This document shows positions 33,150 through 61,352 of a stretch of 64,000 nucleotides of DNA, piece by piece. A program made the translations under genes and the position numbers. The stretch spans positions 7,252,698 through 7,316,697 of the forward strand of contig OZ012700.1 in assembly GCA_963942565.1 (NCBI GenBank). The letters are read 5' to 3'. Every line of letters begins with the position of its first letter. Position 1 is the first letter of the stretch. The stretch comes from Maea johnstoni (lineage: Eukaryota; Annelida; Polychaeta; Spionida; Magelonidae). Below the pieces are notes generated by a model that saw only the letters and a program-made list of their open reading frames with translations, made no database searches and was not told the origin of the DNA.

Positions 33150-33478
33150 CAGGGTCTTAGCCAGGATTTAGAAACTGGGTGCCCAAAATTAGCAATTGTA
33201 AAATTTGTGGGCGTCCAAATTTTTAGGGGAGACCACATTATACTCAGATTTCAACCATAAACATGTATAAATTTATCATAATAAGGCTTGATATTCTTAT
33301 ACAATGTATTCTTATACAATGTCATGGGAACTGTATGGAGATGAAAAAATTCAATTATATGCTTGAGATTGACATTTTAAGAAATTCCTCACAAAAGAAT
33401 TAGGTGTCCTGAGGGTTGGTTTGAAAGGGGTTTGGGTGTCCAAAAAGACACTGAGGCGCCCTGCTAGCTAAGACCATG
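33150..33478 (-). mobile_element. hAT-type MITE (GGTCTTAGCCAG family), reverse
   Basis: Starts CAGGGTCTTAGCCAGG, ends CTAGCTAAGACCATG; flanks ACCACCAG and ACTACCTG agree at six of eight bases. Confidence 0.75.
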
Positions 33479-33980
33479 ACTACCTGTTATAATTTCAAGT
33501 GTTTTTATTTCAAATCAACTTTTTAACCCATTCATCTTTAAATTTCATATCACATGCATCTATCATAGACTTAAAAATGATTTTGGAATGAAGCTATTAG
33601 TGTAGTTTTACTTGTTGGGGAGATATCATCCAAATAAGGTGGCCTTTTTGGGCCGATAAAGTCATGAATGGGTTGAAAATAAATACTGTTAATTGTTAGC
33701 CAGTTTTTTTCAACCTGTCTGATATATTCCTTTTAAATTAACAATGGCATACATCCATTGTTGCTCTACATTGTTGCATTTTACCCATTCAATTAAATGC
33801 TTTTTCCTGATTTCTCAAGAAGGGTACAATCAGTCAGAACATATTTTCATGGAAATACATGATTGAAAATATGGATTTGTTATGCATTAACCAGTTAAAA
33901 ATTTGGAAAGACTCCTTAATTTCTACTATTGAAGTATTCAAAATCATGGTGGTAGCGCATATTGTTAGTTATATAACTGT

Positions 33981-34212
33981 TTAAACCCATTAATGCTTAA
34001 GAGCTCTCCCAGAAAATGTTGTCTGGATCAAGGATACTTTTGACAATAACTTAGGAATTACACATGATTTTACGAATCATTTCAAGGAGAGTAGTTGAAA
34101 ATGTCCTGATCAACATTCCTCCATCAAATCTTTTCCTCATCATGCTTTTGCCTGCAAGATTTCATCAAAATTGTAAGGCCTCTTTTTGCCACTGTGAGCA
34201 TTAAGGGGTTAA
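33981..34212. mobile_element. piggyBac-type MITE, CCCATTAATGC family
   Basis: TTAA at both borders with inverted ends (CCCATTAATGC and GCATTAAGGGG). Other copies: 33523-33676 (degraded), 36906-37135, 43511-43744, 43818-44056, 45306-45523 and 61082-61340. TTAA duplication with CCC ends is the piggyBac pattern. Confidence 0.7.
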
Positions 34213-34593
34213 TTTTGTGCATATAAAGTAATGCCTAGACAGGCTGCTGCCTTTGATGCGGTTTAATTTTTACGTACAGGTGTTGAATGACTAGTGTATT
34301 GTACGATACTAGCATAGGGATTGCTGGATTGGATGTTTAATTAACGGTGTGCAGCTTATTAAATGGACTACAGAGGAACTCATAAATGAAACTGCCACAA
34401 TATTAACATTGTATACAGAGTGCAAAACTAGACATATTCAGAATGGTAAATCCCTGATGAGGACCTCGCGATAGTCAAAGATTTCTACACAAATCTTGAA
34501 ATCAGATAGAAACATAGTTCATTATTCATTCAATCCTCTAATTTACAAATTCAAAGTATCAAATTAAGTAATATATATCAGATCGAGACACCT

Positions 34594-34811
34594 TTTAAGA
34601 ACTCTTTTGCTGCTGAGATTATTTTCATCAAATGCACAATAAAGCAAAGTATTATGAAAATCGTCTTAAACATGTCATGTTGGTATTCATTGGAAAGCTT
34701 TAGCTGAGTACCATTAAATGAGTACCCATTTGCCATGGTTTTGGTGATTTCTCAGCTTTCTGTCATCATTTCATGTTGACCAAATTAGAAACCAGCAGGA
34801 AAAGGGTTAAA
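34594..34811 (-). mobile_element. piggyBac-type MITE, CCCTTATGCTG family, degraded
   Basis: Reverse copy with CATGTTGGTATTCATTGGAA and GTACCCATTTGCCA in the body and AAGGGTTAA at the right end. Confidence 0.5.
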
Positions 34812-35047
34812 TACCAGATATTTATCACTTACTGGTGGTTGTACTAATGCTGGTGAAGCAAAATGCTTTGTTCCTATTGCTCGCAGGTATTTAGCTTGAC
34901 CAATGTTCCCATTATAAAAATTCATAGCAGGTCATGTAAATGTCTTGATCAGAATCATTTTTGAGAATTGCAGTTTCAGTCCGAAATAACTGAAAATTTT
35001 CAATTCAGCGTAAATGCCATGAAGCAACTTGTAGGTACCTCATATTT

Positions 35048-35247
35048 TCTTAAAACCTTTTGCTGGTGGCTAATTTGACAAATACTAAATGACTTAAACC
35101 TGAAAAAAACTGACTGGAGCTCTAGCAAATGGGTATATGGAGTACTCATTGCTAGCTATTAAATAAATACCAACATAACAGGGTGAAGATGGTTTTCAAA
35201 GATCTTTGTGCTTTGGACGAAAGTAGCCTCAGCATTTGTAGGGTTAA
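35048..35247 (+). mobile_element. piggyBac-type MITE, CCCTTATGCTG family
   Basis: Contains TGCTGGTGGCTAATTTG near the start and AGCCTCAGCATTTGTAGGGT before a terminal TTAA. Confidence 0.55.
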
Positions 35248-35823
35248 ATTGAAATATGTTGGTGGTTGTTAAAATAAATTTTGGTCTACCTCATAGAGAG
35301 GGTACATTTTACATATCCAATTTCAAAACCCTGGCAGCTAAGATCCCTTCAAAGCGAAAGTTCTCCTCAAATGTTTTCTCAATACATATTTTCATCTGAA
35401 ACTATAGTTGATATTAAAATCACTGTCAAAAAGGCACCTGAAACTGCTGAAAGTCTGCAAACAGTTGGCTTAGATCCCTTCAAAGCAAAAGTTCTCCTCA
35501 AATGTTTACTTAATATAAATTTTCATCTGAAACTCTACTTGATATTTAAATCTCTGTCAAAAAGGCACCTGACACTGCTGAAAGTATACGAACAGGATTC
35601 CAAGTCAATGATAAACTAAATGCCATATATGTATATACCATAATAGACAGTACTATCTATCTCTAATATAGCATAATGACATCAGGAACTCTCATTTAGA
35701 CTTGTTTAAAGAGGCCATATTGTTTTTGTTGGCATGTAAATAAAGGAGTTGATTCAAAAATGACTGAACATTTGTTTTTCATTAACTGCTCGTTATTGCA
35801 CCTGATATGAATGCATCTTAGGC

Positions 35824-36205
35824 AGGTACTTAGCCACGACCCATCCTGTCTTTTGCGAAGGTATTTTCCTGAAAAAAACTCCATTTCAGACAGGCAAAAA
35901 TTTTACTGAAGAATTTTTACTTTTTTGGAGTAATGACCATATTAATCCTTAGTATTCCATATTTATTCCAAAGTATCTTCTAAGGCATGGTTGAAGTGTG
36001 AATTGCCCTTGTTGATACAATAGGCTATTATTTGCAGGTGGTATAGGGATTTTAAAAAGCCGTTTAGCTAAATCTGGATGGTCTTAACCCTTATCCTGCT
36101 AACCACAATTGTCGTGGTTTGCAGCAGTGCTTATAGGTTTCACAGCAGGATAAGGGTTTTGTGAAGGCTGTTTTAGACGGGCACTATTTAGACTAAGTTA
36201 TGGTT
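35824..36205. mobile_element. hAT-type MITE (CCTGTCC family) with a nested TTAA mini-MITE
   Basis: Diverged copy (GGTACTTAGCCACGACCC) interrupted at 36086-36162 by a short palindromic element beginning TTAACCCTTATCCTGCT, the same type as 51253-51332. Confidence 0.55.
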
Positions 36206-36338
36206 ACACATATTACTCACCCCAATAGTCAATTTTGTCCCTGGGTACCATAACAATGCAGCTGGCCGGGTTGGTTACATCCAGCTATGCAGCAGGACAA
36301 GCTGGATTGTGAATATGCAGTGTTCCTGAAACCCTTCC

Positions 36339-36553
36339 TTAACCCTTTCAATGCTGAGGCTACTTTCGTCCAAAGCACAAGGACGCAAAGATTTTTAAAA
36401 ACAACCAAACCCTGTCATGTTGGTATTCATTGAATAGCTCTCACGGAGTACTCTCAGATGAGTAACCATTTGCGAGGGTTTCGATCATTTTTCAGGTTTT
36501 TAGCATTATTTTGCATTGGTTAAATTCGCCACCAGCAGCATATAAAGGGTTAA
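36339..36553 (-). mobile_element. piggyBac-type MITE, CCCTTATGCTG family
   Basis: TTAA borders, TTAACCCTTTCAATGCTGAG at the left and CAGCATATAAAGGGTTAA at the right; 215 bp. Confidence 0.75.
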
Positions 36554-36905
36554 AACTATCAAAACTAGCCTTTACCAAACAAAACACAATCAGAATGAAA
36601 ATGGAAACACATACTAGTAAAACCTCAAACACAATTGTGCTATACCAATATATTTTATTATATAGCAAATTTCAACACATGGATTAAATGTATTTGGTTG
36701 AATAATTCATACAAAATATGTTACATTGTAATTATGTCAATTTGATATTACCTATCCACACATTGAAGGGATCTACCTGCCTTTAAGAACTTGCCTCATC
36801 AATATTCAAACAATAGCCACTTGAACAGCCTCTGTTTGTGCTACTAAGGGGCAGGGCATGCGTCTTTACTGTCAGATCCCCTAACTTTATCTTGTTGCAA
36901 CAGCT

Positions 36906-37135
36906 TTAACCCATTCACACTCAGAGCGTCACCAGAACCTAACGTCTGCTACTTTCATACTTTTGAAAATAACTTGAGAACAAAGCGAAATTTCACAAAC
37001 TATTTGAAGGAGAGTTGTAGTTTGGCTTCTGATAAACATTATTCTTTCATGTGCTTTCCAGAAAATACTTTTATAAGTAATATATTTCCAAATTTGTCGG
37101 GCCTGTTTTGGCTGGTCTGAGTGTTAATGGGTTAA
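36906..37135. mobile_element. piggyBac-type MITE, CCCATTAATGC family variant
   Basis: TTAACCCATTCACACTCAGA at the left and TCTGAGTGTTAATGGGTTAA at the right, an almost perfect inverted pair with TTAA borders. Confidence 0.75.
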
Positions 37136-37765
37136 GAACTGGTGACTAAGATTAATTCCAGGAGTTTAAAATAAAACACAATGTTATATAATGATCCTTA
37201 AAATCCATCCATATATTAGAAAACAAATGCCAAAAAACAAACAAAAATGGAAATAGAGAACATGTATATTACAATTTACCATCTGTCAATCGACACCATC
37301 AAACTCAGGACAAATCTTTCTTATACCAGGACTCTAAGCATGGATTGTTCAAGAGAGAGTTTGAAAACTAAGTTACCTTTGTCAATTGATAACATCAAAC
37401 TCAGTACAAACCATTCATATACCAGAAAGTCTGCACATTGACTAGAAATTACTACACACTGTTCACATAAAAATACATGCAACTGCCATTTCAAGGCCTG
37501 CATTATAATAAAAGCTCTTCATTTCCATCACATGTATGCCGTCACCTCTATTATCCCTGATGGTGCTTGCCCTACAGTGCCAACATTTAATTCCAGGCAA
37601 AATATATGACCACACGCCTGATTGCCACCTAGTGTCCTGGGTATGTACGCATGGGTGACCTATCAAATGAGTGTAGCTTTGATTCCTAAGCTACATGAAT
37701 CATTGATTTGCTCGGCTTACTTTTTGACATTTTATCCATGGGTGTTTGTACAACTAGGCCGACTA

Positions 37766-37857
37766 CTTTGGTTTTCTCCACCAGTTACAACTGGCTAGTC
37801 ACGACTTGGCCAAAATATGGCAGAAAAAATGACGAAAAACAAAATTCCAAAATCCAA
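37766..37857 (+). mobile_element. SINE 3' fragment
   Basis: Matches the 3' half of the tRNA-Leu SINE (CTGGCTAGTCACGACTTGGC). 5' truncated. Confidence 0.6.
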
Positions 37858-37968
37858 ACAACCAGGCACTGGCAGAAGTCCGGTCAACTGGGGCAGGAAT
37901 TAAATGTCAGTACTGTATCATTCAATGCCATGGCATTCCAATGTCAAGTATGTTCTATCCATAGACTA

Positions 37969-38588
37969 CTGTATACCATGTTAATATTAACAATATTATT
38001 AAACTTTTATTAATGTGTAATTTGCACACTCCTTGGAATCTAATTAATTAAACTGTCCACAATCATATGGACATCAGACTTCTATGCTAGTATCATACAA
38101 CATGCTGACTTGATAGCTTTTAATCTAACATCTGTTCGCAAAGATTAAACTGTGTATTACCGTAAATACTCGGAAATTTAGACCACCCTAGGAATTTGGG
38201 CCATTACAATATAATTAATGGGAAATCTGGGCAACCCTCCATCTATTGCCAGTTACCATTTCACAAAATATGGACCTAGCTATAAATCTTGCTGATACAT
38301 CATCCACAGTATTTTCAGAAAACATTGGCCACCCTGAACTCATAAAAATCGTAATTATTCAAATATGTCCCAAATTACTAAAAAATTATTGTCAGTCAAT
38401 ATCTGCACGCAAAGATTAAACTGTGCTTTACTTATCCCTTATGGTGGTGGTAGCTAATTTGGCCAACACAAAATGATGCAAAGAAAAACTGATAACATGA
38501 TAGGGTTTAGATGGTTTTCAAAAATCTTTGCATCCTAGAAATCTGGCATTACTAGGGTTAAGATGCGCAAAATTAACACGGTGTACAG
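37969..38588. mobile_element. TA-flanked MITE carrying later insertions
   Basis: CTGTATACCATGTTAATATT at the left, and inverted CTGTACACCGTGTTAATTTT at the right, with TA borders. It is related to 55067-55563. A TTAA-type MITE (38428-38561) and possibly a block from 38161 lie inside. Confidence 0.6.
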
Positions 38589-38876
38589 TACTAGTATTCA
38601 AGCAGGTCCTGCAAGGAAATGACTCTCCTATGCATGGAACATAGAGAGCTGGGAACAGTCATGAGACAGGACAGAACTTATTGTAATAAGGAAGTATTAT
38701 ACCAAAGCTATTAGCAAATACCAATATTTATTCATACTAATATGATACATGAAGTTCATTCAAAACACAAATATGGTAGCAGGCAAATGCCTGTAGGTGA
38801 GCACCGTTTATTTTTGTGGTATAGGGTTGTATTAAAAGGTGCATTTCAATCAATATGTCTATACAGTATTAACCTC

Positions 38877-39087
38877 TTAACCCTTATGCTGCTGATGGCC
38901 ATATTTGCCAATGCAAAATGATGAAAAAACCTGAAAAATGGCTGAAACCCTGGCAAATGGGTACTCATCTGAGAGTACTCAGCAAGAGCTATCCAATGAA
39001 TACCAACATGAAAGGGTTAAATGTTTTTCAAAAATCTTTGCGTTCTTGTGCATTTGACGAAAATAGCCTCAGCATTCGGAGGGTTAA
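38877..39087 (+). mobile_element. piggyBac-type MITE, CCCTTATGCTG family
   Basis: TTAA borders at both ends, 211 bp, near consensus. Confidence 0.8.
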
Positions 39088-39663
39088 AAGGTGCATGTCA
39101 ATCAATGGGTTTATACAGTGTCAACCTCTTAAACCCCACACAGACCCTTAGTAGCAATACTCTAAAAATGACTTTACAATAGGCAATGACCGGCAAAAAA
39201 CAAAACATAAAACACACAGCCCCTTAGATATGTATAAAATGAGACTCAGTAAGTGGACTCTCAACTTAACTATACAAATGACTGTTAAGTACATGCTATT
39301 ATTACAGGCAGTAAAACGTCATGACAATACTGTAATAATCAAACAAAATATAAAATGAGGGTTATGACAATGGGAGAACTATCTGGAATACACACTAACA
39401 CATGCTGTCAATGGAACTCAATGATAAGTCCTTGGAGGTCCATAATAAAAGATTCATAATGAATTGAAAACGCAATCCGGTTCAAACCAAGTTTGAGGAG
39501 TTCCATGAAACTAGGGATGAATTGGAAATGGATAATTGCTGCCAATAACTGAACTTGATAATGCCATATCATACCTCTAGTGTATTACAGTCATATTCTA
39601 AACAAAGGGGTAAAGGGGGAGACATATGCACACATATACATATGAATGTGTGTGTGTGTGTGT

Positions 39664-39796
<133 letters not shown>

Positions 39797-39797
<1 letters not shown>

Positions 39798-40225
39798 AGA
39801 GCTGCACTCACAACTCACAAACTTGAGTGGCTCGAGCCCTGGAGCAAACTCGCCGAGCTCGAGCTGAAATGTTCAAATCGTGAGCTCGTCGATGTTGGGA
39901 ACACAAACGTAACACAGGGCACATAACACACATTATAAACATACATAACCGCTTATCGCTGTCATGTCTTCTTTACAATCTTTACAATGTATATATTCAA
40001 GTGGTGTTAAGTGTTAAACTGACCTTTGTACAACGTCAGCACGTTTTGAAATTAAATAAACATGGCAATGTTAATAATTGTCCGCCAATAAATATTTATT
40101 TCTTAATACCTGGGCTGGAAAATAAATATCTTTTTGGAAAATCAGAACGTCTGTGAACTCATGAGCTCACGAGTGAAACGGGTGGTGAGCTCATGAGTTG
40201 ATCTCCCTCCGTGAGTGCAGCTCTA
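39797..40225. mobile_element. hAT-type MITE (TAGAGCTGCACTCAC ends)
   Basis: TAGAGCTGCACTCAC at the left and GTGAGTGCAGCTCTA at the right, inserted in an AT tract (ATATATAT on both sides). Interior has GAGCTC-rich palindromes. A shorter copy is at 42780-42946. Confidence 0.75.
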
Positions 40226-40807
40226 ATATATATATACACACACATTTGCACATATTAGAATTCTCCTTTTACCTCTTCAATGCAATAGAATTAGTTCCTT
40301 TTGTGATCAATGTTTACAGACATTGCTTTTTCATACGTTTACCTTGATATGTTTTAATAGTCTACAATGTTTAGATATCAAAGCATCTAAGATCAAGAAT
40401 AAACATTTTCTCAAGATTTGTGGAGAGCTGAAAGGGAAGGGTTTGGTTATATAAAACAGGTCATCCCAACTCACTTCCGTTCTGTATTTCCTCGCTTTGA
40501 GATTAACACCTGCCATCTTTGATAAAACCTGGATGATATAGTATTGCTGTATTTACTTTCGTTGTCAACCTGGCTTTTGTTGCCTAGCAAGTAAATACTT
40601 ACCTAGGCAAGAAAATGTATCGGTGGGTTAAAATTTCGCTTGAATAGTCAAACAACTACTCTATCCTCATTGCCCTGGCTTAGATATTGTAATCACAGGC
40701 CGATCTGACTAGTAACACTGACTATGCTATCTCCTGGCTATTGAATCAGTGACAAAATGAAGTTATCAATTCAGGTGTTTTCCAAACATGATGCTGAAGG
40801 TGAAATT

Positions 40808-40922
40808 AACCTTTATCAATTGGTGACTAATTTTAACCTTGCAAAACTATGCAAAAAACCTGAAAAATGACTGAAACCCTGCCATAAGGGTACTTATCTG
40901 AGAGTACTCAGCAAGAAGGGTT
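40808..40922 (+). mobile_element. piggyBac-type MITE, internally deleted
   Basis: CCTGAAAAATGACTGAAACC and GAGAGTACTCAGCAAGA remain between TTAA borders; the 3' half is missing. Confidence 0.55.
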
Positions 40923-42469
40923 AAGGTCACCAGAGTTCAACAAGAACGCATCACCTAAAAGTAGAGATTGGTACCAGTACTCTATATGATACCAAATAAT
41001 CATACTGAAAAGGAAATGTACTGTTTCGTTTAAGATCTCTTAATCTGATACTGAATTCAACATCTCTTCATGAGTGCAGTTTGCTATTTAGTCGCAAAAT
41101 ATTTGAACTTGACAGTACAAAATGTAACAAAAACAAGTCTCTGAGAGGCAGGAAGAAACTGAAGAATCATTAAGAATATTGTTCAGGTATCGTATCGTTA
41201 AGGAAATATCAAAATTGTTTCCTATTGTTAGGGTCATACCAATATTGTATCCTATTGCGAAAATTTTAAAGGTACCCATCCCTACCTGAAAGAAGCCTTG
41301 GTGAAACTGAGTTACCCTTCAAAGTACAGTCTTTCTTGGCCACTTCCCTATGATTCCAGGATTATAAGTGAAAAAATTCTTCATACTGCGATTTTTCTAG
41401 AGATTTACTAAATACTAAAACATCCTTAATAGCAGACAATAATCAAAATCAGATTTAATTAAAACAACATTTTTTCATAAAGCGAGACTTTTTCTATCCT
41501 GTTTTCAAAATCAATAATAGATCAATATTTGAAACTAATTTCTTTTCCTCAGAATCACTGATCACATTCATTAAGTCCCAATATACTAAATTCATTAAGT
41601 CCCAATATACTAAATTCATTAAGTCCCAATATTCTACGTTCATTAAGTCCCCATAGACTACCTCCAAGCGAAAACGAAAAGGTAGCTTGGAAATGGTAGG
41701 CCATAACATGATTCAGGGACACAGAATCAGGTCCCAAAATGGTATATGTACATGTATTGTGAAAAAGCCCACACACTGACTGGCAACCTCACACATCGGA
41801 GGCTAAAGATTTATTTCATTGAAGGCAGTGAAACTTTGTACAAAGATCACGTCGACATGATCAATGTGTAAATATTGTCAATAATAGACAGAAAATCTAT
41901 TTGGTGAAGCTTTGTTCAATGGGATATACTGAAAAAGGTTCACCAAATTCATTTGACAGGAATCCCTTTTGCTATTTGCATTTCCTATTTTCACACACTT
42001 CACAAGATCAGTGAACCACTGTAAGTGTGACTGTTCTTTCCCGTGAAAGTACCGTATTCATCCGAAAGAGCGCATAGTGTCAGTGTAATTTAGGGAAAAA
42101 TACACCAGAGAGGGTGCTGGTGAAATTGTGTTTAACCCCACCCCTTATATGGTTCTGATCGTGGCAACAATCCAGTGCCACCCAAAGCTTGGATGCTTCA
42201 TTCTGGTGGCTATTTTTGAATAAATTTCACATGGTAGTCTGTGCAATCTGTTGGAGTTCCATTCCTTTGAAGTTGGCGTAGATGCTGAAGGGGAAGGAAG
42301 TCAAACGATAATCCAGGTCACCTGCTTCTCAACCAAAAACCATTTGGGGATGCCATGTACCTAGCACACTTTCTCACTGTACAATATTCAGTGAATCCGT
42401 GATTTATGAAGTGCGAGTCACTTAACCTTTATGGTTTTCCAGCCTTCTGGAAAGATGTCTATCTCTTTT

Positions 42470-42681
42470 TTAACCCTTATGTTGCTGGTGGCTAATTTGG
42501 CCAATATGAAACGATGCAAAAAAACTGAAAAATGACTAAAACCCTGGCACATAGGTACTCATCTGAGAGTACTCAGCAAGAACTTTCCAATGAATACCAA
42601 CATGACAGGATTTAGATGGTTTTCAAAAACTTTGCATCATTGTTCTTTGGATGAAAGTAGCCTCAGCATTGGAAGAGTTAA
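42470..42681 (+). mobile_element. piggyBac-type MITE, CCCTTATGCTG family
   Basis: TTAA at both borders, 212 bp. It lies just downstream of the syntrophin poly(A) signal. Confidence 0.8.
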
Positions 42682-42696
42682 GTATGTCATGTCTTT

Positions 42697-42702
42697 TTTA
42701 TT
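42697..42702 (-). terminator. Candidate poly(A) signal for gamma-syntrophin
   Basis: AATAAA on the minus strand, about 270 bases past the stop codon at 42969. Confidence 0.45.
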
Positions 42703-42779
42703 TTCCACAAGTCTTCCAGCAGCCCTGTGGTGACTGTTTATTGTCTTGCCCCACCTGCGATCTGGGACTCAGTTTGCAA

Positions 42780-42946
42780 TAGTGCTGCACTCACCACTCA
42801 CAAACTTGAGTGGCTCGAGCACTGGGGCCGGCTCGCCGAGCTCAAGCTGAAGTGGTCAACTTGTGAGCTTGTCTATGTCACGTCCGTGAGCTCACAAGTC
42901 AAAAGGGTGGTGAGCTCATGAGTTGATCTCCCTGAGTGCAGCTCTA
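42780..42946. mobile_element. hAT-type MITE in the syntrophin 3' UTR
   Basis: Ends TAGTGCTGCACTCAC and GAGTGCAGCTCTA with 8-bp flanks GTTTGCAA and ATTTGCCA (six of eight). It ends 22 bases from the stop codon, so it would be transcribed as part of the 3' UTR. Confidence 0.7.
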
Positions 42947-42968
42947 ATTTGCCATGCTGGTGCAGGTT

Positions 42969-60865
<17,897 letters not shown>

Positions 60866-61081
60866 CTGGAAAATAACAAAATAAATTAATCCTTTAATGC
60901 TGAAGAGTTCCTCTATGTCACGGCATTCTCGTGGGTGCTCTTCTCTATCGAAACCTCATTCACCTGAAAAATAACAAAATACATTAACCCTTTAATGCTG
61001 AAGAGTTCCTCTATGTGACAGCATTCTCGTGGGTGCACTTCTCTATCGAAACCTCATTCACCTGAAAAATGACAAAATATG

Positions 61082-61340
61082 TTAACCCTTTAATGCTTAA
61101 GGGTTTCTCTGTTTCTCACCTGACTGAATGCATGTACCCATTTATGTTACTCCAGAAATTGTTGTCTGGATCTCTTTTGACAATAATTTTTGAACTAAGA
61201 ATGCTTTTACAAAATATATGAAGGAGAGTATTTGCTGATGTCCTGATCAACATTTCTCCATATTTTTCTTTCAGTTACGCTTTAATGCCAGCAGATTCCA
61301 TCAAAATGGTAAGACGGTTTTTGGCCGCTGTGAGCATTAA
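61082..61340. mobile_element. piggyBac-type MITE, source of the array's intron part
   Basis: TTAACCCTTTAATGC at the left and GAGCATTAA at the right, with the family body (TTGTCTGGATCTC and CTGATCAACATTTCTCC). Its left end was copied with the PDZ-exon acceptor. Confidence 0.65.
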
Positions 61341-61352
61341 CAACTTTTCTTA

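Noticed and set aside
35281-35619. A 112-residue frame.
   Set aside because: It spans two copies of a 133-bp tandem repeat; no splice sites or homology.
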